This document shows positions 19,001 to 25,101 of a DNA stretch of 38,948 nt, in pieces; positions within the stretch are counted from its first letter, which is position 1, and each line of letters opens with the position of its first letter. The stretch is from Clostridia bacterium (GTDB lineage: Bacteria > Bacillota > Clostridia > Christensenellales > CAG-314): contig JAQVMT010000019.1 in assembly GCA_028703495.1 (NCBI GenBank), positions 1 through 38,948 on the forward strand. Reading direction: 5' to 3'. A program made the position numbers and the translations under genes. The notes beneath the pieces are model-generated. The model was not told the DNA's origin. It searched no databases and worked only from the letters and a program-made list of their open reading frames with translations.

Positions 19001-19510
19001 CTGGCTTACAATAGCCTTAGCCAAATGGATAAGGATTGCGTCACGAATATCGATAAGCTTTATGAAGCAGAGAGAATCCTTAAAGCCTATCAGCTTAACG
19101 ACACGTTCCTAAATATAGATAGCGACGGTGTGGCTCTTCGCGCACGTGCCAGATATGATGCTCTCGACGAAGACATGAAGAAGTATATATACAATTATCC
19201 GTTGCTCGCGGAATACGAAAAACAGATGGCATTAAGAGCGGCTGAAGAAGTTGCGCGTATCGAGCGGGAAACGGCTCAAACAGAGGCTTTAGAGGAGCAA
19301 CAGAAGCTTATTGATGAACTAAATCAAACGAAAGACAAGCTCCAAGTTGAACTCGATAAGCCTAGAGCCTACGTTACTTGCGGTACGGTTCGAGGACTCG
19401 ATGGATTCGGCGGTGGAGGAGCCGTTATACTGACTCTTGCTTTGATTTTTGCGTGCTTATTGGTGGTTCGCAGGAAGAACGGAAAAACCGATATAGGCTC
19501 TAAGCGGTAA
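13022..19510 (+). CDS. Giant secreted S8 subtilisin-like protease with PA, Ig-like and leucine-rich repeats
   Basis: A 2162-residue cell-envelope protease. A signal peptide covers about residues 1-32, then a propeptide-like region to about 175. The S8 domain has the full triad: Asp211 in VIDTGLDY, His304 in GSHGTHVAG and Ser619 in MSGTSMSTP, with oxyanion Asn397 in SAGN. A PA domain (about 460-575, IALIQRGG) is inserted between Asn and Ser, as in lactocepin/C5a-peptidase relatives. Next come a large Fn3-like region, two Big_2-like Ig segments (about 1160-1200 and 1220-1295) and BspA-type LRR_5 repeats (about 1520-1820, for example TIGEKAFYYAKGLLNVHMPS). The C-terminus has helical repeats (about 1966-2060), a coiled coil (2062-2115) and a cysteine-containing GGGG segment before one TM helix and RRKN. 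No LPXTG motif is seen. The start ATG 13022 follows AAAGGAG. Confidence 0.93.
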   Translation: MRNKCFLLVQLVSVLLVFILLSMATGRVDRADASPKDAMSDTASIFSGEDIFDLQSLAERYFSGLSSVGNSIDPDEKVWAIVTLSDKSLVDLMGETTSVALVEYLRTAEGISAEKKIIAKQKLFMETLSSNGIEAEYKYSYTTLTNGLAVKLRYGDLDKVRKLGGVLSVGISEEYSLPEDTDESNIAEIKVSLNANNSQFDGSGMVIAVIDTGLDYKHEAFSVMPTSAKITKNDIEAVIGKTVAQNGYQLEINDELMEIGFSDYPLTADMVYINEKVPFAYDYADADTDVMPTQAAIDAQSGSHGTHVAGIAAGNNGKDFFGVAPNAQLAILKTFGDSGGASSIDVLAALQDALILGVDSINMSLGLPCGFASDYYPDVYYNALHEAGISVCCSAGNSSQAYYASLSGNKPKVSNVDYAVLGSSASYPSTFAVASMNTVSRKSYYFMSGSDKITYTPTPNRDFVAELYALTDLSELEYKTAGKGMPEDFVGDYSGKIALIQRGGLNFEDKVANAADAGAIACVIYDNVDGDPVNMSIQETRIPALFISKKSGELLLASSDMQLTFSKDFVSELSLEMSNFSSWGPVCDLSLKPEITAFGGDILSSVPYGDKYELMSGTSMSTPAVAGYVAVVKQYLRTFCDVDAYELNLLVYKLLMSTATISCEPDGTPYSPRIQGAGLVDLDGALSTTAYINVVGQDKTKIELGDDKERTGIYEMKYSIVNFGSEVLHFDLSSIILCEGTDDGIYCSLSAHELSPETVYYVNGEASDAGAVTVNGGETVEIRVIVKLSDSDREYLSMFPYGNYIDGWLVSKGVECESLSVPFLAFYGDWNEAPMLDSSVYDDEDGVLYESMWVGLMPDGQTLVQMGKYPFLLPEGYEEPKAIAEKVAIASFSASYGIQSIYTLFLGLLRNAELVEYEIRDVDTGEVFLSLGVLNCRKASFRDNYGQVVPHYYELIWETDQAETRIGAEVFGLPGNTHAEAVVTAYRLLDEEEGASNNNTLTTRMDIDLQAPTVLIDGTNYRYADGRMYLDLNIFDENFAMSYYLAIISNGIVYDVFDMYPIYNDVRNSSTYVSIDITDYVDLLVSGAYFGLITYDYALNSSLLYIQLPRYQLLNEAKNLQVRNAEFAKTEYKLGLGNTFDIIPDIYPLICEEVHNISYYYTCEDDSVFTSDNGVLTAKAIGRAEVTCYVMYTYEGRVQVIETNTIAEVMPRPDGVRFEKDNYTMVPNVGAYLEPVWINGWASLSRSEFTSSNPEVVEAHDGGMLSRKIGSATISGTFYFINEFGEEIGLSATTKVEVHDGIAVNGNPIIPTGLDVNVTINELSFKADNNPYNAVITDPDCKVGDSIVLDINAIPWFANKTATIEQVSGYVGDYVVNGNKILINRVDSCAFVIQSNVDEDVYVFFMIQISDPDNYVADEYRSGNRLSVSSISLSKFDELGFTLPRYSRSLAEIVADSQASFDPEEAVRMYNQQGISTVPVINETYPNDNIIGAEGTGTILLDDTGTVVLKWIRADETVEHLYIPEGVTTIGEKAFYYAKGLLNVHMPSTLKYIESGAFMINSSIEHIYGIPSCIEYIGDYAFYGARVLTIEMPKETDGPFVIGEYGVWNTLLTEFHLPIGTVSLGERAFYMNFEMIGDVFTLPDTVKYVGSHCFTYCKWNCYALPSQIEYIGQAAFALMYDHFNIPELVFPESCTHVGPAAFVRGHINKIYIGKTLRDIPFGNSLINEYATFEIDPEHPDYVYVDGMVINKSTHTLVYVQEVFNDEVIIPYGITRIDDGVLSWKANANTVHVPETVARIGADALVNCKKIYFYGKKAPTLELGLFGLSYTNFYWKTTLYYFDGEGYDDPAYSCADFMMVNMKLAPPVKLSMQELYGVEYFCVTDNGDGTVVLDLTARMFSQIYTLYRSVNGSEFEVVASDLRGSYIDSVHYGDTYRYYAEARNGSPYATTYTYSASDIVTVVPVSIAADRVIEIIEKLQITSVADIGKLSDAQLAYNSLSQMDKDCVTNIDKLYEAERILKAYQLNDTFLNIDSDGVALRARARYDALDEDMKKYIYNYPLLAEYEKQMALRAAEEVARIERETAQTEALEEQQKLIDELNQTKDKLQVELDKPRAYVTCGTVRGLDGFGGGGAVILTLALIFACLLVVRRKNGKTDIGSKR

Positions 19511-19591
19511 CAACCATAGAAGTCACTTTGATTACATTAGGTTCTAAGCGGAATTACCGTTTTGAATAGATAAAAAAGGAGAAAGAATATC

Positions 19592-20659
19592 ATGAAAAAA
19601 ATCACTGTAGTATTGGTTCTTATTTTAATGGCTGTATTCGTTCTGACGGCTTGTGTAAAAACGGAATCATTCAAAGTAACCTTCGTCGATTATGACGGAA
19701 CGGTTATTAAAACATTGTATGTTGCAAAAGGATCAGATGCAACTGCGCCTGCCGATCCGATTAGGGAAGCGGATGATGATAATGTCTATACCTTTGCAGG
19801 TTGGAATGTAGACTTTTCATACATAACGGGAAATATTACCGTAACCGCTACCTACACAACGGTTCCTATCACCTATGAGGTTCAATTCGTGGATTATGAC
19901 GGAACAGTGTTAAAAGCCGAAACAGTAGCCGCAAGAAAAGCTGCTACCGCGCCTGACGACCCTATTCGTGCAGACGATGACACCTATTCGTATACGTTTA
20001 TCGGTTGGGATAAGGATTACAGCTCAATTATTGCAGATACGGTTATAACCGCCACATACGAACAAACAATTATCCCTTTATATCTTCTAACTGTTTCCGC
20101 CGGTGAAAACGGAACAATAAACGATGTTACTGGAGAGTACAAGCAGGGCGAAATAGTAAATTTGGTCGCAACACCGAACGAAGATTATTATTTTGTCGGT
20201 TGGTACATCGGCACAACTCTTATAAGTAGTGACAAGGAGTATGCCTATACCGTAACAGCGGAAGATGGAATAATTATCAGCGCTTTATTTAAGTTTGCAC
20301 AGGCTCCCGGCTATTACCTTGCCTGGACAGCCAACAACTTCCTTGAAGGTGTGAACCTAACCGCAGACAACGCATGGAAGCTCAAAAACGCTACTTTTTC
20401 TGATGGCGCCTGGTTCTCCATAGATTGCTTTGGTATAAGAATTTCTATGGGTGACGACTATTACTCGGCATTACGTTCCGCATCCTTCAAGATCATTCAT
20501 GTTCTTGAAAATCATACGGTAGAAGAGTTGGGTGCAAAGACATACACCATGCCGACAACCTATTGTGATGTATTTCTATGTGTTGAGTTCAAAACGGATA
20601 CAAACGAGATAATATTGCACGAGCTTGATCACTGGGAGTACTTCTCTCCGTTTTTTTAA
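19592..20659 (+). CDS. Lipoprotein with InlB-type repeats
   Basis: A 355-residue predicted lipoprotein. The N-terminal signal ends in the lipobox LTAC (Cys21). Two tandem repeats of the InlB B-repeat/Listeria-Bacteroides type follow (about 27-92 and 94-160); each starts with V(T/Q)FVDYDGT and carries a GW in the middle. A third, different repeat (about 165-240) has SAGENGTINDV and FVGWYIG, like the bacterial 'gives way to WG' repeat. The last 110 residues are a domain I do not recognise. The start ATG 19592 follows AAAAGGAG. It lies 81 nt after the protease on the same strand, so it is probably a surface partner of it, perhaps binding host or polymer substrate. Function is otherwise unknown. 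Confidence 0.85.
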   Translation: MKKITVVLVLILMAVFVLTACVKTESFKVTFVDYDGTVIKTLYVAKGSDATAPADPIREADDDNVYTFAGWNVDFSYITGNITVTATYTTVPITYEVQFVDYDGTVLKAETVAARKAATAPDDPIRADDDTYSYTFIGWDKDYSSIIADTVITATYEQTIIPLYLLTVSAGENGTINDVTGEYKQGEIVNLVATPNEDYYFVGWYIGTTLISSDKEYAYTVTAEDGIIISALFKFAQAPGYYLAWTANNFLEGVNLTADNAWKLKNATFSDGAWFSIDCFGIRISMGDDYYSALRSASFKIIHVLENHTVEELGAKTYTMPTTYCDVFLCVEFKTDTNEIILHELDHWEYFSPFF

Positions 20660-21305
20660 ATCAAATAAAACATTGGTAATAATTCATTATTAGCCTAGCC
20701 CCATGAGCAGGGCATATTCCATGAGAATGAAGAGTCGTTACGTCTTTGTGCGTTAATGCTTTGTTTCATTGGAATGTGTCCTTTTCTTTTACCTCTTAGA
20801 TAAGCAACTTGAAGAAATAAGGAATTGTAATATACATCAATGATACAAGTAGTGGTACATTGTCAGTATATTATCATATGCAGTCCCGATAAATATGTAT
20901 AACATCTGTCCCTAATTCTTGCGGCTATTCTGCCATTTAGGTATAGTTGTGTCGGCAATTAAAGGTAATTTAACGAACTTTTCTGGTTAGTAAACTAATC
21001 TTTTAGTTTTTGCTATTGAAGGTGTCTTATTGCCTTGTATTTAATCGAAAAAAACTTATATTAGCGGTAGCAATTGACATAGTCGCATAGAAATGTGTAT
21101 ATTTGTTTATTAGTTAATTATTGCTTGACAAGACGTAGATATTGTTGTAAAATAATTTTAGGTAAGCAGTCAAAGGCGTTTGGAAATAAATATTGGATTT
21201 CGTTTACTTGCATTCTTATGGCTATGCTTGACGGTAATCTATAAATATGCAGCTAATTAATATACAATCGTTTTGACAATACTTATTGAGAGAGCGAGGG
21301 AGAGT
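20660..21305. other. AT-rich intergenic region before the second MarR gene
   Basis: No gene is visible in about 640 nt. The left end has an AT palindrome (TAATAAT with ATTATTA near 20680) and a weak GCCC/GGGC hairpin, but no clear terminator for the lipoprotein gene. Two promoters for the regulator lie at the right end. The middle is featureless. Confidence 0.5.
21074..21153 (+). promoter_or_regulatory. Two tandem putative promoters of the second MarR-type gene
   Basis: Promoter 1: TTGACA 21074-21079, 18 nt, TATATT 21098-21103. Promoter 2: TTGACA 21125-21130, 17 nt, TAAAAT 21148-21153. Both -35 boxes are perfect consensus. The leader to ATG 21306 would be about 145-200 nt. Confidence 0.55.
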
Positions 21306-21773
21306 ATGGAATACGAAAAGATGCTTCATTTAAGCAAGGATTTGGATAATTTAATGTATCAATACATGGCGACTATTAAGCCTTATCAGGATCAAGCTGC
21401 GGAGGCAGGTTTGCATTTTTTGGACAAAAGGTTGCATAACATAGTTGCATATTTGGCAATTGCAAAGAAAGATAGTATTACTCATATAGCAATGAGCGTA
21501 GCTGCATCATTAAAGAACACCAGTCGCAGGATTAAGCACTTACAAGAGCTTGGGTATGTCAATAGGGGCGTTGACCCGAACGATTTTAGAACAAGTTTAA
21601 TTGAAATTACACAAAAAGGGTTAGATTACTACAATTCGCATGAAGAATTTAATGTTCGAGCGATACTTGATGCTGTTAATGAGAGATTGACCGATAAAGA
21701 GCAAGATGAGATGTGCCGGTATGTTATCCAACTGACTATATTATTGGCTAAGCTTGACGACAACAAAAAGTAG
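21306..21773 (+). CDS. MarR-type winged-helix transcriptional regulator
   Basis: A 155-residue protein with a winged-helix core: the stretch ITHIAMSVAASLKNTSRRIKH is the helix-turn-helix, followed by LGYVNRGVDPNDFRTS as the wing and ITQKGLDYYN, typical of MarR proteins. The ends are helical. The ORF is open from a TTG at 21273, but ATG 21306 with GAGGGAGAG just upstream is preferred. Its C-terminus (KEQDEMCRYVIQLTILLAKL) resembles the same region of the other MarR regulator at 12.2-12.8 kb, so the two may be distant paralogues bracketing the protease-lipoprotein pair. The target is unknown. Confidence 0.75.
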   Translation: MEYEKMLHLSKDLDNLMYQYMATIKPYQDQAAEAGLHFLDKRLHNIVAYLAIAKKDSITHIAMSVAASLKNTSRRIKHLQELGYVNRGVDPNDFRTSLIEITQKGLDYYNSHEEFNVRAILDAVNERLTDKEQDEMCRYVIQLTILLAKLDDNKK

Positions 21774-21933
21774 TGGGACCAAGCGGTCCGAGTTAACTTT
21801 TGGAGCAAAATGGAAGCAACGTTAATTCGTTCAATATTTAGGTATTTATGATGGTGAAATGTGTTCCGACGACAACGCAGGGCTGTAGTTTGGCTATGGT
21901 CCGCGTTTTTTGATTTAAATTGTCTATTACTGT

Positions 21934-22170
21934 CTACCGACAGATATTATGAATAAGCTACTTTATCCGACGAATGTCCTGAAGAATTCACTGTTTTGGA
22001 ATTATAATGTCTTGAATATCTACCGTCAGACACAATGGTTAGCTAGATATTCCGATGAATATCTATAAGAATTCACTGTTTTTTTTAAATCTGTTAAAAA
22101 TTTCTACCGTCAGGTATTATGAATAAGCTACTTAATCCGATGAATGTCCAAAAGATTAAGCTATTTCGTG
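21934..22170. repeat. Three tandem diverged repeats of about 85 nt
   Basis: Units start at 21934, 22020 and 22104, each with CTACCG(A/T)CAG, followed in units 1 and 3 by a shared TATTATGAATAAGCTACTT. A GA(A/T)G or GAATATC part and then AAGAATTCACTGTTTT (units 1 and 2) follow. Units 1 and 3 agree at roughly 46 of the first 52 positions by eye. Unit 2 has a perfect 9-bp hairpin, TAGATATTC with GAATATCTA. The last unit is truncated. There are no unique spacers, so this is not a CRISPR array. Confidence 0.7.
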
Positions 22171-22272
22171 TCCGACATTTGGAATGCATAGCATTTCCGC
22201 TATGGAACTTACTTTTGCAGTAAACATAGAATCCAAAGAAATAGAAATTTTGTTTTTTTATGCTTGCATTTA

Positions 22273-22301
22273 TTGACAAAAGGTTTCTGATATGTTATCA
22301 T
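22273..22301 (+). promoter_or_regulatory. Promoter of tRNA-Ser
   Basis: TTGACA 22273-22278 and TATCAT 22296-22301, spacer 17 nt, ending 9 nt before the mature tRNA 5' end. Confidence 0.7.
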
Positions 22302-22310
22302 AGCCGACGT

Positions 22311-22404
22311 GGAAGCGTATCGAAGCGGTCATAACGAGCTCGACTCGAAATCGAGTTGTCGCAGTTGATGCGGCACGTGGGTTCGAATCCCACCGCTTCC
22401 GCCA
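22311..22404 (+). tRNA. tRNA-Ser (CGA)
   Basis: A 94-nt class II tRNA including an encoded CCA. The acceptor stem GGAAGCG pairs with CGCTTCC. The anticodon stem CTCGA/TCGAG closes the loop CTCGAAA, so the anticodon is CGA (serine, codon TCG). A long variable arm typical of tRNA-Ser follows, then the T arm GTGGGTTCGAATCCCAC. It has its own promoter and terminator. The accessory island with the restriction system starts right after it, and tRNA-Ser genes are common integration sites. Confidence 0.96.
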
Positions 22405-22409
22405 AGTGT

Positions 22410-22445
22410 ATCGGTTAAAAAGTCTTCTGGCTTTTTAACCGATTT
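22410..22445 (+). terminator. Rho-independent terminator of tRNA-Ser
   Basis: A perfect 13-bp stem (22410-22422 ATCGGTTAAAAAG with 22431-22443), followed by TT. It begins 5 nt after the CCA end. Confidence 0.8.
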
Positions 22446-22499
22446 TCACGTTAAAAAGGGCTTTTTAGCCTGTTTTCAAGCAAATATTTATGTAATTTA

Positions 22500-22541
22500 A
22501 GACCGAGTGAACTGTCAAAGGTTCGCCCGGTCTATTTTTTT
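22500..22541 (+). terminator. Second terminator-like hairpin before the island
   Basis: AGACCG-a-GTGAAC pairs with GTTCGC-c-CGGTCT (22500-22512 with 22521-22533), followed by ATTTTTTT. It is a strong intrinsic terminator shape and would insulate the island from the tRNA transcript. Confidence 0.75.
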
Positions 22542-22675
22542 GCCCAATTCCGCCCTAAAATGGCACGACACTTTTTACACGCATTAACGAGGCTGTATAG
22601 AGTAAAAAGTACGAGTGGGTAGGACTTGAACCTTAAAACGCACAACAGGTGTCGTGTAATGCGTACATCAACCCC

Positions 22676-22704
22676 TTTACATTCAAGCCGAAATGTGGTA
22701 TACT
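22676..22704 (+). promoter_or_regulatory. Promoter of the WYL-regulator operon
   Basis: TTTACA 22676-22681 and TATACT 22699-22704 with a 17-nt spacer. The start site would fall near 22711, 30 nt before ATG 22741. Confidence 0.6.
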
Positions 22705-22740
22705 GTTACAAATAATATGGAGGAGTATAGGGATAAGCGT

Positions 22741-23736
22741 ATGAAGCAAGAGAAAGCCTACAAGATAAAACTTGTCAAGATACTGGAAATACTTCGGCAG
22801 GATTCTGACGAAGACCATTATATGCCGACACCGGAATTGCTTGCTAAACTTGCGGCGCAGGGCATTGAGTGCGAGCGGAGAACTCTCTACTTGGACATAC
22901 AGGTACTCAACGATTTTGGGTATGAAGTCCTGACTGAAAAGCGACCCGGCAAGCCGAACGGATACTGTATCGTTGACCGTAACTTTGACGTCCCCGAACT
23001 TCGCATATTAATGGACGCGGTGCAGGCTGCAAGTTTTGTTACGCCTAAAAAGACTGAGGTCTTGCTTGATAAAATAGCCGACCTCGGTGGCAGCCACAGA
23101 GCCGAATTGCTCAAAAGCAACATAGTAAAATTCAATACGGTGAAGAGCAGTAACGAGAGTATCTTCTATTCCATCAACGAAATAACCCAAGCCATAGAAC
23201 AAGGGAAAAAGGTTTCGTTCAAATACTTTGACTACGATGAGAATCGGAACAGGGTATATAGGAAGGACAACAAAAGGTACTTCGTCAACCCGTTGGCAAC
23301 GGTGTTCTCTGAGGACAACTACTACTTGATAGGCTATTACGGCAAGCACGAGGGCGTGGTTCATTTCAGGATAGACAGAATGGACGTTGTTGAGTTAGTA
23401 CCCGACCAACCAAAAGACCCGTACAAGGGCGAAGATATTGACCTAACAAAGCACAAACGTCAACTGTTTGGAATGTACCAGGGCAATGGTCAGGAGGTAG
23501 AGTTCCTTGCTGATAAGAGCATACTCGACCCCATATTTGACAAGTTTGGAGAGAGCATAGAGCTTACGGTCAAAGCGGACGGCAAGGTGAGCTTCAAGGC
23601 GGAGGTGCAGGTCAGTAACGTGTTCTTCGGTTGGTGTCTGTCCTTTGGTGATAAGCTCAAGGTGACGGCGCCGGAGGATATTACAAGTAAAATTGAAGAG
23701 TACATAGGAATACTGGCGAAGCAGTATTCGAGCTAA
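22741..23736 (+). CDS. WYL-domain transcriptional regulator
   Basis: A 331-residue protein. The N-terminal winged helix (about 1-65) includes CERRTLYLDIQVLNDFGYEV, the HTH_11/DeoR-like pattern. The WYL domain follows (about 140-220), containing KKVSFKYFDYD, FVNPLATVFSEDNYYLIGYY and HFRIDRM, and a WCX-like domain forms the C-terminus. Members such as BrxR and CapW bind nucleic-acid-derived ligands and repress defence systems. I chose ATG 22741 (AGGG 8 nt upstream) over the in-frame ATG 22717, which would leave almost no leader after the predicted start site. It heads a same-strand block with two unknown proteins and the type I restriction system, so control of one or both is likely. Confidence 0.88.
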   Translation: MKQEKAYKIKLVKILEILRQDSDEDHYMPTPELLAKLAAQGIECERRTLYLDIQVLNDFGYEVLTEKRPGKPNGYCIVDRNFDVPELRILMDAVQAASFVTPKKTEVLLDKIADLGGSHRAELLKSNIVKFNTVKSSNESIFYSINEITQAIEQGKKVSFKYFDYDENRNRVYRKDNKRYFVNPLATVFSEDNYYLIGYYGKHEGVVHFRIDRMDVVELVPDQPKDPYKGEDIDLTKHKRQLFGMYQGNGQEVEFLADKSILDPIFDKFGESIELTVKADGKVSFKAEVQVSNVFFGWCLSFGDKLKVTAPEDITSKIEEYIGILAKQYSS

Positions 23737-23754
23737 TAATTAAGTGAGGAAATA

Positions 23755-24123
23755 ATGTTCAGTAGCATAGGTAAATTCTTTCTCGATATCATCGAGAACA
23801 ATATGTACATAACTAATAACTGGTTCTGGGACACAGTCATTTTTGCTGCAATTGGAGCAATAGCATATTTCATTGCTTTTGCAAAAGTAGGCGATTGGGC
23901 AGGCGATTTAGGTTATAGTTCAGGTCTTATGAGTTTAGTGCATTGGGCTCTACGCATATTCCTTTTTTGGCTAATCGGGTCTATTGTGATGTTTTTTGTC
24001 GGGATTATCCGGTTCTGTTTATCACTGCCTTGGTGGGTATACTTGATTGCCGGTGTAGCTGTAATTTCGATTATCGCTACAATAAAAATCATTAGATATA
24101 GGAGGAAAACTAATGCCGTTTAA
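23755..24123 (+). CDS. Small membrane protein of unknown function
   Basis: A 122-residue protein with about three hydrophobic segments: near residues 24-40 (WDTVIFAAIGAIAYFIAF), 62-85 (ALRIFLFWLIGSIVMFFVG) and 92-112 (WWVYLIAGVAVISIIATIK), ending in a basic tail (RYRRKTNAV). I recognise no family. The start ATG 23755 has GTGAGGA upstream. It lies 18 nt after the WYL regulator and overlaps the next gene by 11 nt, so the three are very likely one operon. The combination of a WYL regulator, a membrane protein and a basic soluble protein resembles a small membrane-acting defence module, but that is inference from context only. Confidence 0.75.
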   Translation: MFSSIGKFFLDIIENNMYITNNWFWDTVIFAAIGAIAYFIAFAKVGDWAGDLGYSSGLMSLVHWALRIFLFWLIGSIVMFFVGIIRFCLSLPWWVYLIAGVAVISIIATIKIIRYRRKTNAV

Positions 24124-24766
24124 GGGTACAGATAAAAATGCTTACAAAAGGGCGAGCGCTGGAAAGACTCGGACAGAGAGAAGTAGACTCTATAAAAAGT
24201 ATAAAAAAGAAAATGAAGGAGGAGGAATATTTTCCTTCTTGTTTGGAAAAAGCAAAACTGGTGATACAAGAATAAAGCCGGTAAAGGTAAATATTGATGG
24301 GAGCAGACCTCATGTACAAAAACAGAATTTAGTAAAGAAAATGAAAACGCAAAATAAGTCAACAAAGGTATCTCGGAGAAACGACTATTATAAGCAAACT
24401 TTATTGGATGACCTAAGAGACTACAGGAGCTCAAAAGTTGTGTCATGTATATCGGACGGCCTTGCCCAATTTGTTATTAAGTGCGGAGGGCAAGAGTGGG
24501 ATAACTCCACAAAAAACGAAGTCCGCTCAGCGATAGCATTAGTGGCATCGGAAGTAATAAACAAGGCTTTTGAAGAGCCGTTAAAAATCGTGAAGAACAT
24601 AGAGCTGTTTATTAAAGTAGGTAAAACAATCTATAAGGTTGTTGCTTGGATTGATGAAAAGGCTAAGCAATTAAGAATAATTGACTCAGAATTTAGCGAG
24701 GTCAGTAACGGAGATGCTGAATACACAGCTTTTTCAGAGAAATACTCCATACCTGTTGTGGATTGA
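24113..24766 (+). CDS. Basic protein of unknown function in the WYL operon
   Basis: A 217-residue protein with no recognised family. Residues 1-100 are rich in Lys/Arg (AYKRASAGKTRTERSRLYKK) and carry a short hydrophobic patch, GGGIFSFLFGKSK. Residues 105-217 look like an alpha-helical domain (DGLAQFVIKCGG, IALVASEVINKAFEEPLK, FIKVGKTIYKVVAWIDEKAK). The start ATG 24113 lies inside the preceding gene's last codons and has GGAGG 9 nt upstream, so the pair is tightly coupled. The basic N-terminus could bind nucleic acid or membrane phosphates. After its TGA another frame stays open with Lys-rich codons to a TGA near 24850, perhaps an older C-terminal end. Confidence 0.7.
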   Translation: MPFKGTDKNAYKRASAGKTRTERSRLYKKYKKENEGGGIFSFLFGKSKTGDTRIKPVKVNIDGSRPHVQKQNLVKKMKTQNKSTKVSRRNDYYKQTLLDDLRDYRSSKVVSCISDGLAQFVIKCGGQEWDNSTKNEVRSAIALVASEVINKAFEEPLKIVKNIELFIKVGKTIYKVVAWIDEKAKQLRIIDSEFSEVSNGDAEYTAFSEKYSIPVVD

Positions 24767-24844
24767 AATAGACAAGAAAGACAAGAAGAAGGCAAACTAC
24801 AAGCAGCAAAACCGTAAGGAATTTTCAAGCAGTCTTAGTATTTC

Positions 24845-24874
24845 TTGACAGGGGCATATTTTATATGATATACT
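24845..24874 (+). promoter_or_regulatory. Promoter of the XRE - GIY-YIG - hsdM transcript
   Basis: TTGACA 24845-24850 and TATACT 24869-24874 with an 18-nt spacer, about 30 nt before ATG 24905. It is the only clear promoter before the hsdM-hsdS genes. Confidence 0.65.
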
Positions 24875-24904
24875 ATGACATATTAAGACAAAGAGGTGCA
24901 GGAA

Positions 24905-25096
24905 ATGACTTTTGCTGAGAAAGTGAAATACGTCAGAGCAAAACTCCTAATAACCCAAAAAGAGCTTGCAGAACAGGTAGGCGTAGCTATGGTTACTGTC
25001 GCCAGGTGGGAATCGCAAGGACTACAGCCACGCTTTTTGGCTGAGAAAAAGTTTGAGGCATTCTGCGAGAAAAAGAACATTAAATTTGAGGAGTAA
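24905..25096 (+). CDS. Small XRE-type helix-turn-helix regulator
   Basis: A 63-residue single-domain DNA-binding protein, with helix-turn-helix in ITQKELAEQVGVAMVTVARW ending WESQGLQPR. A GTG at 24896 is also in frame, but ATG 24905 has GAGG at good spacing. It stands 5 nt before the GIY-YIG gene under a strong promoter and upstream of hsdM. Small XRE proteins in restriction-modification loci often act as controller (C) proteins that delay endonuclease expression, so this is a plausible role. It could also simply autoregulate the GIY-YIG gene. Confidence 0.8.
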   Translation: MTFAEKVKYVRAKLLITQKELAEQVGVAMVTVARWESQGLQPRFLAEKKFEAFCEKKNIKFEE

Positions 25097-25101
25097 AGAT
25101 A

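Larger units (their letters stand above)
21774..22310. other. Intergenic region with terminators and tandem repeats
   Basis: Directly after the MarR-type gene is a 5-bp hairpin (GGACC 21776-21780 with GGTCC 21785-21789). A second hairpin-like structure, AACGC 21874-21878 with GCGTT 21903-21907, ends in a T run, so it may be a terminator. Three tandem repeats follow (21934-22170), then the tRNA promoter. No protein-coding gene is visible. Confidence 0.5.
22405..22740. other. Gene-free boundary between tRNA-Ser and the accessory island
   Basis: It contains two terminators (22410-22445 and 22500-22541), a cluster of interleaved inverted repeats (22564-22664), a short tRNA T-arm-like stretch on the minus strand (22613-22632), and the promoter of the WYL regulator. 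No recombinase of the tRNA-integrating type and no copy of the tRNA 3' end was seen here. Confidence 0.5.

Noticed and set aside
19494..19551. Short repeat TAGG(C/T)TCTAAGCGG at the protease end and again 44 nt later
   Set aside because: Only 14 bp with one mismatch and no structure or function suggested; probably a small local duplication.
21934..22170. CRISPR-like array
   Set aside because: Repeats are long, diverged and directly joined without unique spacers, and no cas genes are near.
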